64,000 bases of DNA, from positions 3,286,001-3,350,000 of the forward strand of contig NC_063435.1 of assembly GCF_020379485.1 (NCBI RefSeq), given 5' to 3'. Shown one piece after another: positions 47,581 to 58,146 of this stretch. The notes under the pieces are model-generated. The model did no database searches. It saw nothing but the letters and a program-made list of their open reading frames with translations, and had not been told where the DNA came from. Both the position numbers and the translations under genes were made by a program. This DNA is from Brassica napus (Eukaryota > Streptophyta > Magnoliopsida > Brassicales > Brassicaceae). How positions within the stretch are numbered: the first letter of the stretch is position 1; each line of letters begins with the position of its first letter.

Positions 47581-49008
47581 AAATTCCCTTCTTATGTGGG
47601 TTTGTACACCTTATATGTAAAATATACTCAAGAGTAATGGAACATACTTTACATGATCATCTTCAGAGCTGCATATTTCGAAACATCTAATTATAGGATT
47701 ATACTACTAGAGCTCAGAAAAGAGAAGATTTTTAATACCTAAAACATTCATCTTCAAAAGACTAATTAATCTAAACTCAACAGAGTTTCAGTAAAGCTTC
47801 AAATCAAAGTCGACAAATCACAAGTAAATATAAAATTTTATTCAATGTGTTTATGTTTACAAGCAACCCCTCACACTCCTTGTGGAGGACGGAAATAACT
47901 ATAAGCTGCAAAGAAGACCTGCAAAGCTGCAAACATAAGAAGCAACAAGGCTGCAAAAGATGACACAAATGTCCATGGACTAAAAATAAACTAAAAATAT
48001 ATATTTTAATTATTATGCGTAATGTCATAATAAAAAATACATAATACATGGAAAAAATAAAATATACATTATATTATTTATAGAAAACAAAAGTATATTT
48101 CTAAAAAAATAAAAAATGGTTTATGTTTTTTAATGGGAACCCAAATGTTGTAATTAATTCTGTCCAACGCGTATCAAACCCGACCAATGAAAGACTAGTA
48201 GCATTTTCTTTACCACTAGCCAACTCGATATCGAAAAAATAAAAATGATATTTGTTAAATAAAAACAAATATTCGCGTGATATTTACATTTACAGTTATA
48301 TAAATCATTTTACTTTTACTATTTGTGGAATTATGTAACAACAATATATGTATTATGTGATGTATTTTTTTGTTACCATTTTATTATAATTTGTATAGAT
48401 TATATAATGGTGTAAAAAATATTTAGTTACATTAACAAAAAAAACACCCGCCCGAAAACTTTCTTCTTTTAAGTATTATTCCTTTTTGGTAATATCCTAA
48501 CAAGTGAGTGGTAGAAGAGTGGAAGCTGCATGGAGTCAACTCTGAAGTTTAAAATTGGTTTGGAGCTATGTTACGTCGAGGAGCTACTCCGTTGAGATAT
48601 TGAAGACATAGTTGATTTATCCTGTTTATTTCTATGCTCTGAATTATATATATTTGTTCAAGTTATGATGATTAGTTGATTCGGTTGGTCAATCACATCG
48701 ATACATTAGAACTTTGTAATCATGTCTTCTTCTTAAGTACGTACTTTCCTAACGACTTGACTCTAGAAAAAGGACAAAGGCAATTACGTGGAGCCAACTC
48801 TGTTCTTAGGCAAGTCATGTTTTGAGAAAAAAAAAAAGAATATAAACTATAAAGTAATACCAGCCCCCACGCTTATAATACGCTGCTAAAACTTAAGTAA
48901 TTTCACATCTTATTGAAGATCAAAGAAGCATCTTCAAGAAAACAATGCATTTTCTCTCTAAATATTTCACTTAAGTTGGACAAGCAATCCATCTACACCC
49001 CGTGGAAA
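47581..49008. other. Intergenic in duplicated segment, copy 1
   Basis: No gene. The part around 47735-47800 matches copy 2 near 54910-54975 (shared TCTAAACTCAACAGA and CAGTAAAGCTTCAA), showing that the segmental duplication includes this spacer. Confidence 0.6.
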
Positions 49009-49305
49009 ATGTCGACAGGATTTATGATATTTCTGAAAAACATATGTTTTTATTTGTTATGTTTTTTTGTTTTTTGGTTTTTCAAAATCATATGTTTTAG
49101 GAAAAAGCAGAGTAAGAAACAAGACAAACCTGCAACAAGAACGGAATTGCATGAGCCGGATAGAGTTGAAGTTGAAGTTTTTGAGTTACAGGCTGATAAT
49201 GGACAGAAAAACAAATCTTCTTCGTCGATAAAACAAGAAGATTTCAACAAAGTAAAAAAGTTTTCTTTGAGAGGAGGGACAACGACTACGACTACGGGGC
49301 AGTAA
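49009..49305 (+). CDS. Small single-pass membrane protein, unknown
   Basis: 98 residues from the ATG at 49009; an upstream in-frame ATG at 48913 would add 32 residues with no conserved look. An N-terminal hydrophobic segment (about residues 5-28, FLKNICFYLLCFFVFWFFKI) is followed by a basic stretch (RKKQSKKQDK), a variable acidic middle and a conserved tail: SSSSIKQEDFNKVKKFSLRG, then Thr repeats. The tail is shared with the truncated copy at 56100-56357. By position it corresponds to the small unknown genes At5g22520/At5g22530. I infer a membrane-anchored protein with a cytosolic tail; function unknown. Confidence 0.65.
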   Translation: MSTGFMIFLKNICFYLLCFFVFWFFKIICFRKKQSKKQDKPATRTELHEPDRVEVEVFELQADNGQKNKSSSSIKQEDFNKVKKFSLRGGTTTTTTGQ

Positions 49306-50781
49306 AGAAGAGAAGAAGGGAGCGGCTTTTGCAGATGGTCTTCTTTTTTTCCTTTATCTCTGGAATAAGCTTTCAGTGCTCATAGGCCCTGGATATTTAT
49401 CTGCGTTTGCGTTTATAACTAATGCGTTTTTTTTGTCTAAATAAACCCAAATTTAAACACTTTGTTTGCATTTTTTAAAAGTACTTGATGAATAATTCCA
49501 AAAGTTTTCCAAAAAAAAAGATATTTATTTTCTAGAAAAAAACACTCGTAGCAAAAATTGCGTTTCAAGCAATCGAGACCACAAACTTGTGTTCCGGCTA
49601 CATAAGCTACCATAAGTTTCCACTGCGGGTACTTTGGTCACACGTTTGTAGTAGACTAGTAGTACCTGAAAGTAGAAGTGAAACCTCATAGAAACACTGG
49701 TGAAGAAGATGAGATTTCTTTATTTCTTTTCTGTTAAAAAGTTTTACAATCGCATAGGTATAGTATTTATACAAAAGAGGTAAAAAATAAAAAATTGCTG
49801 ACGGCATGTGTCTTTAGTCAAGCCGCGCGCATCTAGTGAATCAAAGGCTCGGAATCGATTTGTTATCTTGGCCGGATAAGTCAACTTTCCATGTATATAT
49901 ATATATTTTTTTTTTTTTTAACAGGAGGTTCAAAGGTGACCCGTAATCCGCACGTGGTTTCCGTTTATCCAAAGGCCCGTAATCCGCACATGGCCGGATA
50001 AGTCAACTTTCCATGTATATTAACCGGATATATCAATGGAGAGTTGAATTACAGATATTGTCTACTCTAAATCAACCCTCAAAAAGTCAAAGAACACACT
50101 TTCAAGTTAGGGTAATACCGTGCAAACAGCCAAAAGCTTATTTCTGCTTTTCATATACGAAAGTTCTATAAGCATCTTCAACATCCTTGTTTGACTCTGT
50201 AGAATTTACATTTACATACATTGTCAACCAACTGGGCAGTTGTTTAATCGAACCCAAAATGAATTTGTATCCAAAATAGGTTTTATACAGAGAAAATATA
50301 TTCGAACTCGATCCGAACATAAATAAAACCCGAATAGGATCTAAAAGGATGAACAAAACACGAACAATTTGAACCAAACCCGATAGACGCATCCTAGTCT
50401 ACCTATCTGGTGTCAGTGCCCAGCTGAAAATCGGTAGGTCAAATTTTCTCTATGGAACTGATTAGCTCTTGAAATTAGTCGGACGACTTCCTCTATAGTA
50501 CTACATTTGGGTCTATCTATAATATTCTACTTCCTTTGTGTACAACTTTATATCTCTAGGCAGATGGTACCATAGTTAGCAATCATATAATATTATACCC
50601 TAATACTGTCCGCATCACTTACGATTTGTTGTATTGTATCATTTGAAGACGAGGTTTGCTGGGCCGACAGAAATATGTAGGGGAATTAAGAGTGGTTGGA
50701 ACTAGAAGTGGACGTGACAAACTTTTGATCAGCCTTTGTTTTGTCTAAATAACCATATATAGCTCCACCATATCCACGTTA
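49306..50781. other. Spacer, copy 1, with hAT empty site
   Basis: No gene. GTAATACC at 50112-50119 is the unoccupied counterpart of the hAT target GTAATATC in copy 2. The interval 50230-50395 resembles the inner part of the hAT-like family at 34805-35494 (repeated AACCCGA motifs) and explains the minus frame 50138-50392. Confidence 0.55.
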
Positions 50782-51563
50782 GAGCATGTACAATGGTGGA
50801 TTATAGCAAATCTTTAGCTATAATCCTTAGCACTTTATCATTAAACAAACATTAAAAAATGGTGCACGGTTAGTAAGGATTAAAAGGATAAAGTCATTAA
50901 TGTGTTGGCGCTGTCTCATTGGTTTGAGATTATTAATTTTTTTTTAAACTCTAACCATGATTCTTAAACCTGATTAGTAATTTTATTTTTAACTCTAACC
51001 ATGATTCTTAAACCTGATTAGTAATTTTTTTTAACTCTAACCATGATTCTTAAATCTGATTAGTAATTCTTTTTAAACTCTAACCATGATTCTTAAACCT
51101 GCTTAGTAATTTTATTTTTAACTCTAACCATGATTCTTAAACCTGATTAGTAATTTTTTTTAACTCTAACCATGATTCTTAAACCTGATTAGTAATTTTT
51201 TTAACTCTAACTATGATTCTTAAACCTGATTAGTAATTTTTTTTAACTCTAACCATGATTCTTAAACCTGATTAGTATTTTTTTTTAACTCTAACCATGA
51301 TTCTTAAACCTGATTAGTAATTTTTTTTAACTCTAACCATGATTCTTAAACCTGATTAGTAATTTTTTTAACTCTAACCATGATTCTTAAACCTGATAAG
51401 TAATTTTTTTCAAATTTCAAATTAAAAAAAATCCCTTAGAACTCCATTTCGGAATACACCATTGGAGCTACATTTATGATTAGAGTTATTAACTATTCAA
51501 AAAAAAAATATATTATTTAAATGCTAAGGATTCCAATGGTGGGTTACACCATTGGAGTTGCTC
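50782..51563. mobile_element. MITE carrying a tandem-repeat array
   Basis: About 780 bp. The ends are inverted: GAGCATGTACAATGGTGG on the left, and GAGCAACTCCAATGGTGT in reverse complement on the right. Only TA or TTA-like flanks are seen, so the target duplication is unresolved. Copy 2 of the segment lacks it (near 57245-57262). The inside is mostly the repeat array described separately. Confidence 0.7.
50946..51411. repeat. Eleven-copy tandem repeat of about 42 bp
   Basis: The unit contains AACTCTAACCATGATTCTTA, then AACCTGATTAGTAATT and a T-run. Eleven copies are countable and nearly identical; most variation is in T-run length. This is a minisatellite grown inside a MITE. Confidence 0.95.
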
Positions 51564-51744
51564 TAACATCTCTCTTTCCTTTAGGCTTTAGGATAAAATT
51601 TGCTTTTCTACTTAGTCAAGTTTTTGTTTATCTAATAATTCTAATGTGTATTATCTAACTAGTCTAATTTCCCTCTACGTATGCAGAAGTAGAAAATACG
51701 CAAAGGCATAAACGTTGGATCTAGAGAGAATAGTTCCAAATAAA

Positions 51745-51775
<31 letters not shown>

Positions 51776-52138
51776 CAATAAGTTTAGACGAACTTATCAC
51801 TTGAAAAAAGGAATAAACGATCATGACATGCTGAAAATTTCCTTTAATCAAGCAAATCGGCCAAGGAAAATATTGCGGATAAGACTAAAAAAGTTCCAAC
51901 TATTTCATAAACCGGAGCACTCGTAAACTTAACCGAGTTCACACCCAACATTAACCCAACGTTGTTACTATTACATTGTCTCTACTCTCTAGCAAATAAT
52001 TTTGTTACAAACCCCTTTCAAATAATCTACTTATGCTCGCTAGAAACTAATCAGTAACAAAAATACTCGCAATCCTCAAATATTATTACTCGTAAAAAGG
52101 AAATTCTTTAACGTTCGTAGCTGAAAAATCTAACGCAG
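51564..52138. other. Spacer, 3' side of WRKY copy 1
   Basis: Collinear with the corresponding sequence in copy 2 (57270-58146). It includes a TA microsatellite near 51750-51774, and at about 51824-51866 a sequence matching the unoccupied form of the copy-2 poly(A) insertion. No gene. Confidence 0.6.
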
Positions 52139-53292
52139 TCAAAAGTCATACAAATCATAACGATCCCATAAATCTAAGTCTTCCACTAGCAAATCTGAAT
52201 CAAACATGTCAATTTCACTGCCAGATGACGACGGAGTATAAGAACCTGATGGTGATGACTGATGATTCTCTTTAATCACAGTTTGACAATCTTTATCATT
52301 ACCGGTTATCCCACGGCACTGATCCATAGTTTCCTCTTTGATGATACCTTTTTCATCCTTAACCGATACAGATAAACCGATCGTCTCCTGATCGAGATCT
52401 TGTCCGAACCGGATCATTCGGGAATTTTCCAAATTATCTACCGGATCTCCAATGGTAGTAAAACCGGCATCTTGGTTTTGGTTGATTCTGCAAGTGTGGT
52501 GGCCAAAGTAAGTGGTTCGGTAAACTGGAGGATTGTCTTTGATCTTCTGTTCATGCTTTTTTGCTCCACATGCATAATCTATGTTGTATGAACATCTATA
52601 GTAGCTCCTGTATTAACATTTAATGCATAAACCAGTTAGTATCATAGATTGGAATAAACATTGATTACGATTAAACAAATATGATTAGACTATTTTTGAT
52701 ATTACCTTTGATGTTTAGATTGTTTAATAGTCTTTTGGCCATATTTCCTCCAAAGAAACCCATCGTAGTAGTTCGGATCCGGTGAATCGTGCCTCCAATT
52801 CTCACTTGAATTTGTACTATTATTCTTTCTGAAAATATGGTGGTATCAAAAAATTAGCATAAAAATGATCAAATATCACATCTCTTAGCTAATTCACACC
52901 CTAATCTATATGATGACATTGAGTTTATAATAAAACTACTTTTCAACAAAATATAAAAAACAGACTTTTCTTTGAACATTTTTTTGTAAGCAAGGAAACA
53001 TTTGAACATCATATGTTAACTATTTATACCTTTTCTTGGAGTGGCTTCTCTGGTGAAGAGGAGGAGGATAATCCCTTGAAGATAAATCAGAAAATACATC
53101 ATCCTCGGATTTTGATTTATCAGAAAAGATTGAGATGGCATCGGAAAAACAATGGACGATCGATTTAGTAAGATCATAGTTAGAAACCGATCTTGCGTCA
53201 GCCACTGGATGGTCAAGCTGCAGCTTCAACCGCTTGGCACAGCTATGGCCATAAAGGATAGCTTGTACTGCCTTTTCGTGGGAGGTATTCAT
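52139..53292 (-). CDS. WRKY38: Group III WRKY factor, WRKY38/62-like, copy 1
   Basis: Three exons (53030-53292, 52706-52828, 52139-52607) join in frame to 284 residues. The N-terminus has the group III helical motif KAVQAILYGHSCAKRLKLQL. Exon 2 encodes DGFLWRKYGQKTIKQSKHQR, the DNA-binding core, with an intron inside the domain as in other group III genes. Exon 3 starts with SYYRCSYNIDYACGAKKHEQ and ends the zinc site with GHHTC, fitting C-X7-C-X23-H-X-C. The C-terminus is acidic (EIDMFDSDLLVEDLDLWDRY), likely a transactivation or interaction region. It binds W-box TTGAC sites in the nucleus; WRKY38 and WRKY62 of Arabidopsis are salicylate-responsive negative regulators of basal defence. The start used by copy 2 is ACG here (53325-53327), so this copy starts at the next Met. 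Order supports the At5g22570 (WRKY38) ortholog. Confidence 0.93.
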
Positions 53293-53593
53293 AAGATTGT
53301 CGAGTAGAGTGTTCTTGTTTTAGCCGTTTTCTCTCAAGTCTCTTCTCTATGCTATAAATTCTGAATGGATAGGGAGATAATATATATAGGGTAAATGCCA
53401 AGTGGTGCTCACATATTACCAGATGAGGGAAGGGAAACGAAAAATATTGATTAGAAAGTATTAGGAAAATACAACATGATATAGTTTAACCATATATATG
53501 CAATAGAACTAAATTGACTTTACCAATTATAGACCAAGTTTTATATTCCTAATCAAGCCATTTATATACACTAGGGTGTAATTTAATGTTAAA

Positions 53594-53800
53594 CTAGATT
53601 TTGATCCGCTTTTAAAAAAAACGGATATATTTTCTATTTTATATTTTTTTTTTAAATTTAATTTTTATATTTATATTTTTTAATCATATTTGTGTTTTTT
53701 TATATAATATTTCTTTTTAATGATTAATAAAAAGTTTTAATAATTGTATTTGGACCACATCTATATGGCTATATCAATAGATCACATTGTTGTTTTAATC
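53594..53800 (-). mobile_element. Helitron 3'-end remnant
   Basis: The left edge reads CTAGATTTTGATCCGCTTTT, then AAAAAACGGAT, a degenerate form of the Helitron 3' hairpin plus CTAG on the minus strand, just after a host A. Copy 2 of the segment lacks this stretch near 59960. The other end is not recognised; about 200 bp, approximate. Confidence 0.45.
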
Positions 53801-54041
53801 GAATAGTACGATTTATGTTTTTTAAAACACCACCAATTGTGAGGTAAAGGAAAATTAGGTGTTGACTTTAGCAAATGATCTTTCATGTAATAGAAAACAA
53901 AATTATGTTTTATATAATTTTTCATTTTGATTACACTAGTCTTATTAGTTGTCTACTAGAATACTTAATGGTTAGTCATGTGTGAACGACAGGAGAGGAG
54001 GCAAGTGGCTGTTTCCGTCGGACTTCGACGTTAGCAACACA

Positions 54042-54075
54042 TGACGTAGTAGGTGCTGACTCCAGCACGATGACG
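54042..54075. promoter_or_regulatory. Paired TGACG (as-1-like) sites, WRKY copy 1
   Basis: TGACG at 54042-54046 and again at 54071-54075 (as TGACGTCG), about 750-780 bp above the WRKY start. The whole surrounding block (about 53990-54130) is highly conserved with 63445-63580, although flanking spacers have diverged. TGACG is the core bound by TGA bZIP factors, which act with NPR1 in salicylate responses; a role here is inference. Confidence 0.55.
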
Positions 54076-54660
54076 TCGAAAACAACAACAACTAATCGGC
54101 GTGGAATTCCCTGGTTGGCTAGCTAATGATATTATCCAGTAATTAATACAGTATCTTTCAAAAGAAATTAAGTAGTAAGACTCCTAGTAAATGGTAAATC
54201 TCAAACATTTTATTATTTTTATTTTAAGGAAATAAAATCATAAAATATACTACTTTAACAGACATTTAATCATTTAGAATATTTTAATTAAGTAAATACC
54301 TGCAAACAACAAACCCTCCAAAGTATACAATCAGATTATATTTAACTGGTGTCATTCCAAATTTTACAATGCTAACTCCATATATTTTCACTCTAGTTAG
54401 CCTAACACAATTATACAATTTTTGAAAAAAATTATCCGTTATAGAAAAAGTTAGATCAATCATAGGAAAACCAGTGTTATGTAAGTTTGTAACGTTTAAA
54501 AAAATATTTCTTTAACTTTCCTTGAATTTATATATATTAATTAAATTTATAAGTATTTAAATAAAAATTTCTTAAATTTTGTTTTTACTATCAATTAATG
54601 GCAAGCTCAATTTCTTACAATAAAATCTATTTAAAAAAATAATTACAATAAAATCTATCA

Positions 54661-54828
54661 CCTTTAACTTGAGGGTGTAAAGAATGAAGTTCCGGACAAT
54701 GTCATACTCTCCTTAAAAAAGAAAGGCGATCCCCGGAGGGAATGAAGTCACGAATAAAGACCGGATTCATAATTGAGTACACTGGTAGAGTTGGGGTCAT
54801 CATTAGCAGCGATAGTTCCAAATACCCA
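54661..54828 (-). pseudogene. Second invertase exon fragment (copy 2)
   Basis: Minus-strand remains of the same invertase exon as at 47188-47511: [17 protein letters not shown], then after a frameshift [10 protein letters not shown], and KGEYDIVRNFILYTLKLK before a GT-like boundary. It carries frame breaks different from those in the first relic. It marks the left part of the second segmental copy. Confidence 0.85.
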
Positions 54829-55284
54829 AATAACCGAATATCATTTTTAAAACATATATGTGCATAAAACTAGGATTATGCTATTTATGACTCAAAAGGA
54901 GCAATATCATACATGAAAACATTCATTCTTAAAAGACTTTAATCTAAACTCAACAGATTTTCAGTAAAGCTTCAATCAAAAATCATGCAACGAAAATCAA
55001 CATAAGAGAAAATGAATGATTCAGACTCTGTCTATAATCACATAAAACTATAATCACATAAAACTGTGATATTTGTTTTTTTTTCAAAAATAAAAACAAT
55101 TTAGATTGAGATTTTGAAAATTTTATCGGCAAAAGAGAGAAGAGAACTCAATCTTCGAGGGTAAAAAATGACGAGTTAACTAACGCGTGTGCAACAACGA
55201 CTTTATGTGTATTCAAGAACAATATCCACATTCACGCGCAATTCTCAAAAAATCAAAAACACGCTTTCAAGTTACAGTAATATC
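54829..55284. other. Spacer, copy 2
   Basis: Collinear with the spacer right of the first invertase relic; a junction near 55200 then matches copy 1 near 50070. No gene. Confidence 0.5.
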
Positions 55285-55980
55285 CAGGGGCGAAGCTAGG
55301 ATGTGGGAAGGGGGTGCCTGTACACCCATAATTATTTTTGAAAATAAATGTATTTTTGTACAAATTTTTGTATGTGCACCCATAATAATTTATAACATGC
55401 ACCCACAAAAATAGATAAACTCTAGAAAGAAACAAAACATATCAAATGTATTTAACAATTTAAACATAATTCACTCGATTTAAGAAATCAATAAATCTTG
55501 GATTTAAAAGACATTTTTGTTTTAAAATCTTTATCTATTAAAAGTTTCTTACAATAAAAAAACTTAGCCTATTTAAGTAAATAAAAATAATTTAAACTCC
55601 AAAACTACATACTTAAGTTTTGAATTGTATATTTTAAATTACTAGTTTACCATTAAATTCTAAAAATAACATAATATCTTACTTTTAAACAAACTTCTTA
55701 TTTTGTAGTGAAAAAAACATTTTTATATGAACGGATATTTTCTTGTAAATATACAAAAATTTAATGATTATCTATTCTATTTTTATTAAAATAAATTTAA
55801 ATATTATAAATACAATAGTGGAAAACTGATGAAAAGTAATATTGAAAATATTTTATGGTATTAAATTTAATAAATATTTACTTTATATTTTAATTAATAT
55901 AATATTTTAATAAATTAATTTAATATTTATTAAATTAATATTAGTGCATCCACTAAATTACTAGTCTGGATTCGCCCCTG
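55285..55980. mobile_element. hAT-family non-autonomous element
   Basis: A 696-bp element with ends CAGGGGCGAAGCTAG and, in reverse complement, CAGGGGCGAATCCAG, flanked by a perfect 8-bp target duplication GTAATATC (55277-55284 and 55981-55988). Copy 1 holds the empty site at 50112-50119. No transposase frame remains; the frames at 55187-55435 overlap its left end and are not genes. Confidence 0.9.
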
Positions 55981-56099
55981 GTAATATCCTGCGAACATTT
56001 TCAAGATCCTCATCTTTGTCTCTGTAAAAACGTACGTCTACAACCGACAAGCAGAAAAAAATCTATAAAGGATGTCTAAGTTGTTTCAATATCATACGT

Positions 56100-56357
56100 T
56101 TCAGGAAAAAGCATAGTAAGAAGCAACACAAATCTGTGAAAGCTAAGGATGTGGTTGAGCCGGTAGTACAAAAACATGATGAAGAGAAGACGAACACGGT
56201 ATGGACATCTGGATACATCGAACCTGACTATCTCTCCACTAATTCTGGTTTCTATGGAAAACTTGGGGAAGGTGATTCTTCTTCATCGTTGAAAAATGAT
56301 TTCAACAAAGTGAAGACTTTTGATTTACGAGGAGTGACAACAACAAAGGAGAAGTAA
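56100..56357 (+). pseudogene. Truncated small membrane-protein gene
   Basis: Homologous to the gene at 49009-49305. The frame reads IIRFRKKHSKKQHKSVKAKD, then a longer middle and the shared tail SSSSLKNDFNKVKTFDLRG. The ATG and hydrophobic N-terminus are lost; the open frame continues upstream without an ATG. An internal ATG at 56136 would give 73 residues without a membrane segment. Probably a pseudogene; a soluble product cannot be excluded. Confidence 0.65.
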
Positions 56358-56519
56358 ATGACGAGGATGTGATTTAGCTTGAGATGTAATGTCTTGTCCT
56401 TCATGTTTAAACTTTTTTTTTTTTGCAAAAACAAGGTTTTGCTTTCTTATTCCGTTTGATCTACAGACTGCATGATCTGCACCATCTATACTGCTTTTAC
56501 CATTTAAACACTAAAATTT

Positions 56520-57062
56520 CTTTTTTTTTTTTTTTTTTGCTAAATTGTAAATATCATATAAATGAAAGAAAGATTTTACACAAGCAAGATCTTAAGTTTG
56601 AACACATCTTGACAAAAAAGAATAAAAACAAGATGGATCAACCACATCCAAACAGTTGGATACAAAGCCACTTAAAACTCTATCTAATCCATAAAGCCAT
56701 AAGTGAGCTAAAATGTTTCTTGGTTCTTCTAGAGGAGATTAAATTCCTCAACTCCCTGTCAAGAGAAATGAAGACGGTTGCAGGGGACAGGGCAGTAGTA
56801 TTGTGAATCAGGTTATTTCTCTGTTTCCATACATGAAAGATCACCGCTTGAGAAGCCAGCTTCCTTAGCAGGACCTTCCTCTTCGACGTAGCTGTTCGGA
56901 TCCAGGATAGGAGCTCGGACCAGTCCGCAAACAACCGCGAGGGAGGGTTGCATCTAGCGAATACCTGAGACCATATATCGCCGGTATATGGACATGAGAT
57001 AAATAAGTGATCACGCGTTTCCGGATGAGCTGCGCAGAGAGGGCACGTCGCTGGAACGAGAC
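56520..57062 (-). mobile_element. 5'-truncated LINE (zf-RVT region)
   Basis: A minus-strand fragment with its poly(A) tail seen as a T-run at about 56521-56539. It encodes the zf-RVT zinc motif of LINE ORF2 (CPLCAAHPETRDHLFISCPY, then TGDIW) and the following helical region, ending at a stop near 56680. It lacks the RNase H domain of the LINE at 40420-46757, so it belongs to another lineage. Copy 1 lacks it. The right boundary is approximate, set by where copy 1 similarity (GTGGTTGGAAC near 57080) resumes. Confidence 0.8.
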
Positions 57063-57389
57063 AAATGTAGGGAAAGAGTGGTTGGAACGAGAAGTGGACG
57101 TGACTAACTTCTGTCTTCATCGGTCTCCTCCGTTCGTGTCTTCTTTTTTTCAAACTAGAGAAACCTAGTTACAAACATAAAGGATCTTATTTGATTGGGA
57201 AAAAAAATCTGATAGGACTGCCTAACATTGAAAGGGAGAATTCACGTCACTCTTTTTCCTTTAGGATAATATTTTTTTCTACTTCGTCAAGTTGTTATTT
57301 ATTAAAAATTTAAAGTGTATAATCTGCTACTCTAATTTATTTCCCTCTACGTATGCAGAAGTAGAAAATACGCAAAGGCATATAAATAC

Positions 57390-57735
57390 AGAAGCACCGT
57401 AGCCTATTGGTTAAGGTTTAAAGGCTTCTACATCTAAGTCTGGGGTTCGAATCCCAGACTATGCAATTTATTGCAGATTACAGGAAATCCAGGTTTCAAG
57501 TTCCAGAGAGAGCGGTTTATTAAACAATTATGCAGACTACAGAGGAAAGACTTGCAATGGATCTTCAACATGGTGCAAGTAAATCTGGTCAGTCATGGAT
57601 CTTCATAGGGCGGCTCAGGTGATGCAGTTAGGCGTAGGTCTTCATAAGGCAGGTAGTATTGTCGGTTGTCGAATCGTCTATGTAATCTTTCCTATATCAT
57701 AATTGTAAGATCATCAGCGTTAAAAAGGGAGCATC
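57390..57735 (+). mobile_element. tRNA-derived SINE
   Basis: About 345 bp absent from copy 1. The 5' end is tRNA-like, with an internal RNA polymerase III promoter: A box TAGCCTATTGG (57400-57410) and B box GGTTCGAATCC (57444-57454), 33 bp apart. A non-tRNA body follows, with repeated short motifs such as GGATCTTCA. The tRNA-like head does not fold into a complete tRNA, and the body is unlike a tRNA gene, so this is a SINE rather than a tRNA. Target repeats were not resolved, so the ends are approximate. Confidence 0.75.
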
Positions 57736-57834
57736 TTTCCAAATAAATGTTGGAGTATAATATATATATGATCACTTGAAAAAGGAATAAAGGATCATGA
57801 CATGCTGGAAAGTTTCATTTAATCAAGCAAAGCG

Positions 57835-57862
57835 ATGTTACAAAAAAAAAAAAAAAAAAAAA
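57835..57862 (+). mobile_element. 28-bp poly(A) micro-retroposition
   Basis: Seven bases (ATGTTAC) plus 21 A residues lie between perfect 14-bp direct repeats AATCAAGCAAAGCG (57821-57834 and 57863-57876). Copy 1 has a single, uninterrupted form near 51846. The structure is that of a LINE-type target-primed insertion cut short almost at once. Confidence 0.85.
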
Positions 57863-58146
57863 AATCAAGCAAAGCGGTGAAAGAAAATATTGCGGATAAG
57901 ACGAAAAGGTTCCAACTATTTCATAAACCGGAACATTCGTAAACTTAACCGAGTTTACACCCAACATTAGCCAACGTTGTTACTATTACATTTTCTCTAG
58001 CAAATAATTCTGTTACAAACCCCACCCCCTTTCAAATATTCAACAGTAATGCTCGACAGAAAATATTCAATAACATAAATACTCGCAATCCTCAAATATT
58101 ATCACTCGTAAAAAGGAAATTCTTTAACATTCTTAGCTGAAAAAAG

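Larger units (their letters stand above)
53293..54660. other. WRKY copy 1 promoter region
   Basis: On the minus strand a TATA-like run lies at about 53377-53389. A W-box-like TTGACT occurs near 53858. TTTTCATTT (53919-53927) is the empty form of the MULE target of copy 2, and TTA at 53461-53463 the empty form of the MITE target. At 53594-53800 a Helitron-like remnant is present that copy 2 lacks. No gene. Confidence 0.6.

Noticed and set aside
50138..50392. 84-residue minus-strand frame
   Set aside because: Composition matches the subterminal repeats of the hAT-like element family; not a gene.
57390..57470. Possible tRNA gene with good A and B boxes
   Set aside because: The acceptor and anticodon arms do not fold, the body continues for more than 250 bp, and copy 1 lacks the whole stretch, so it is a SINE.
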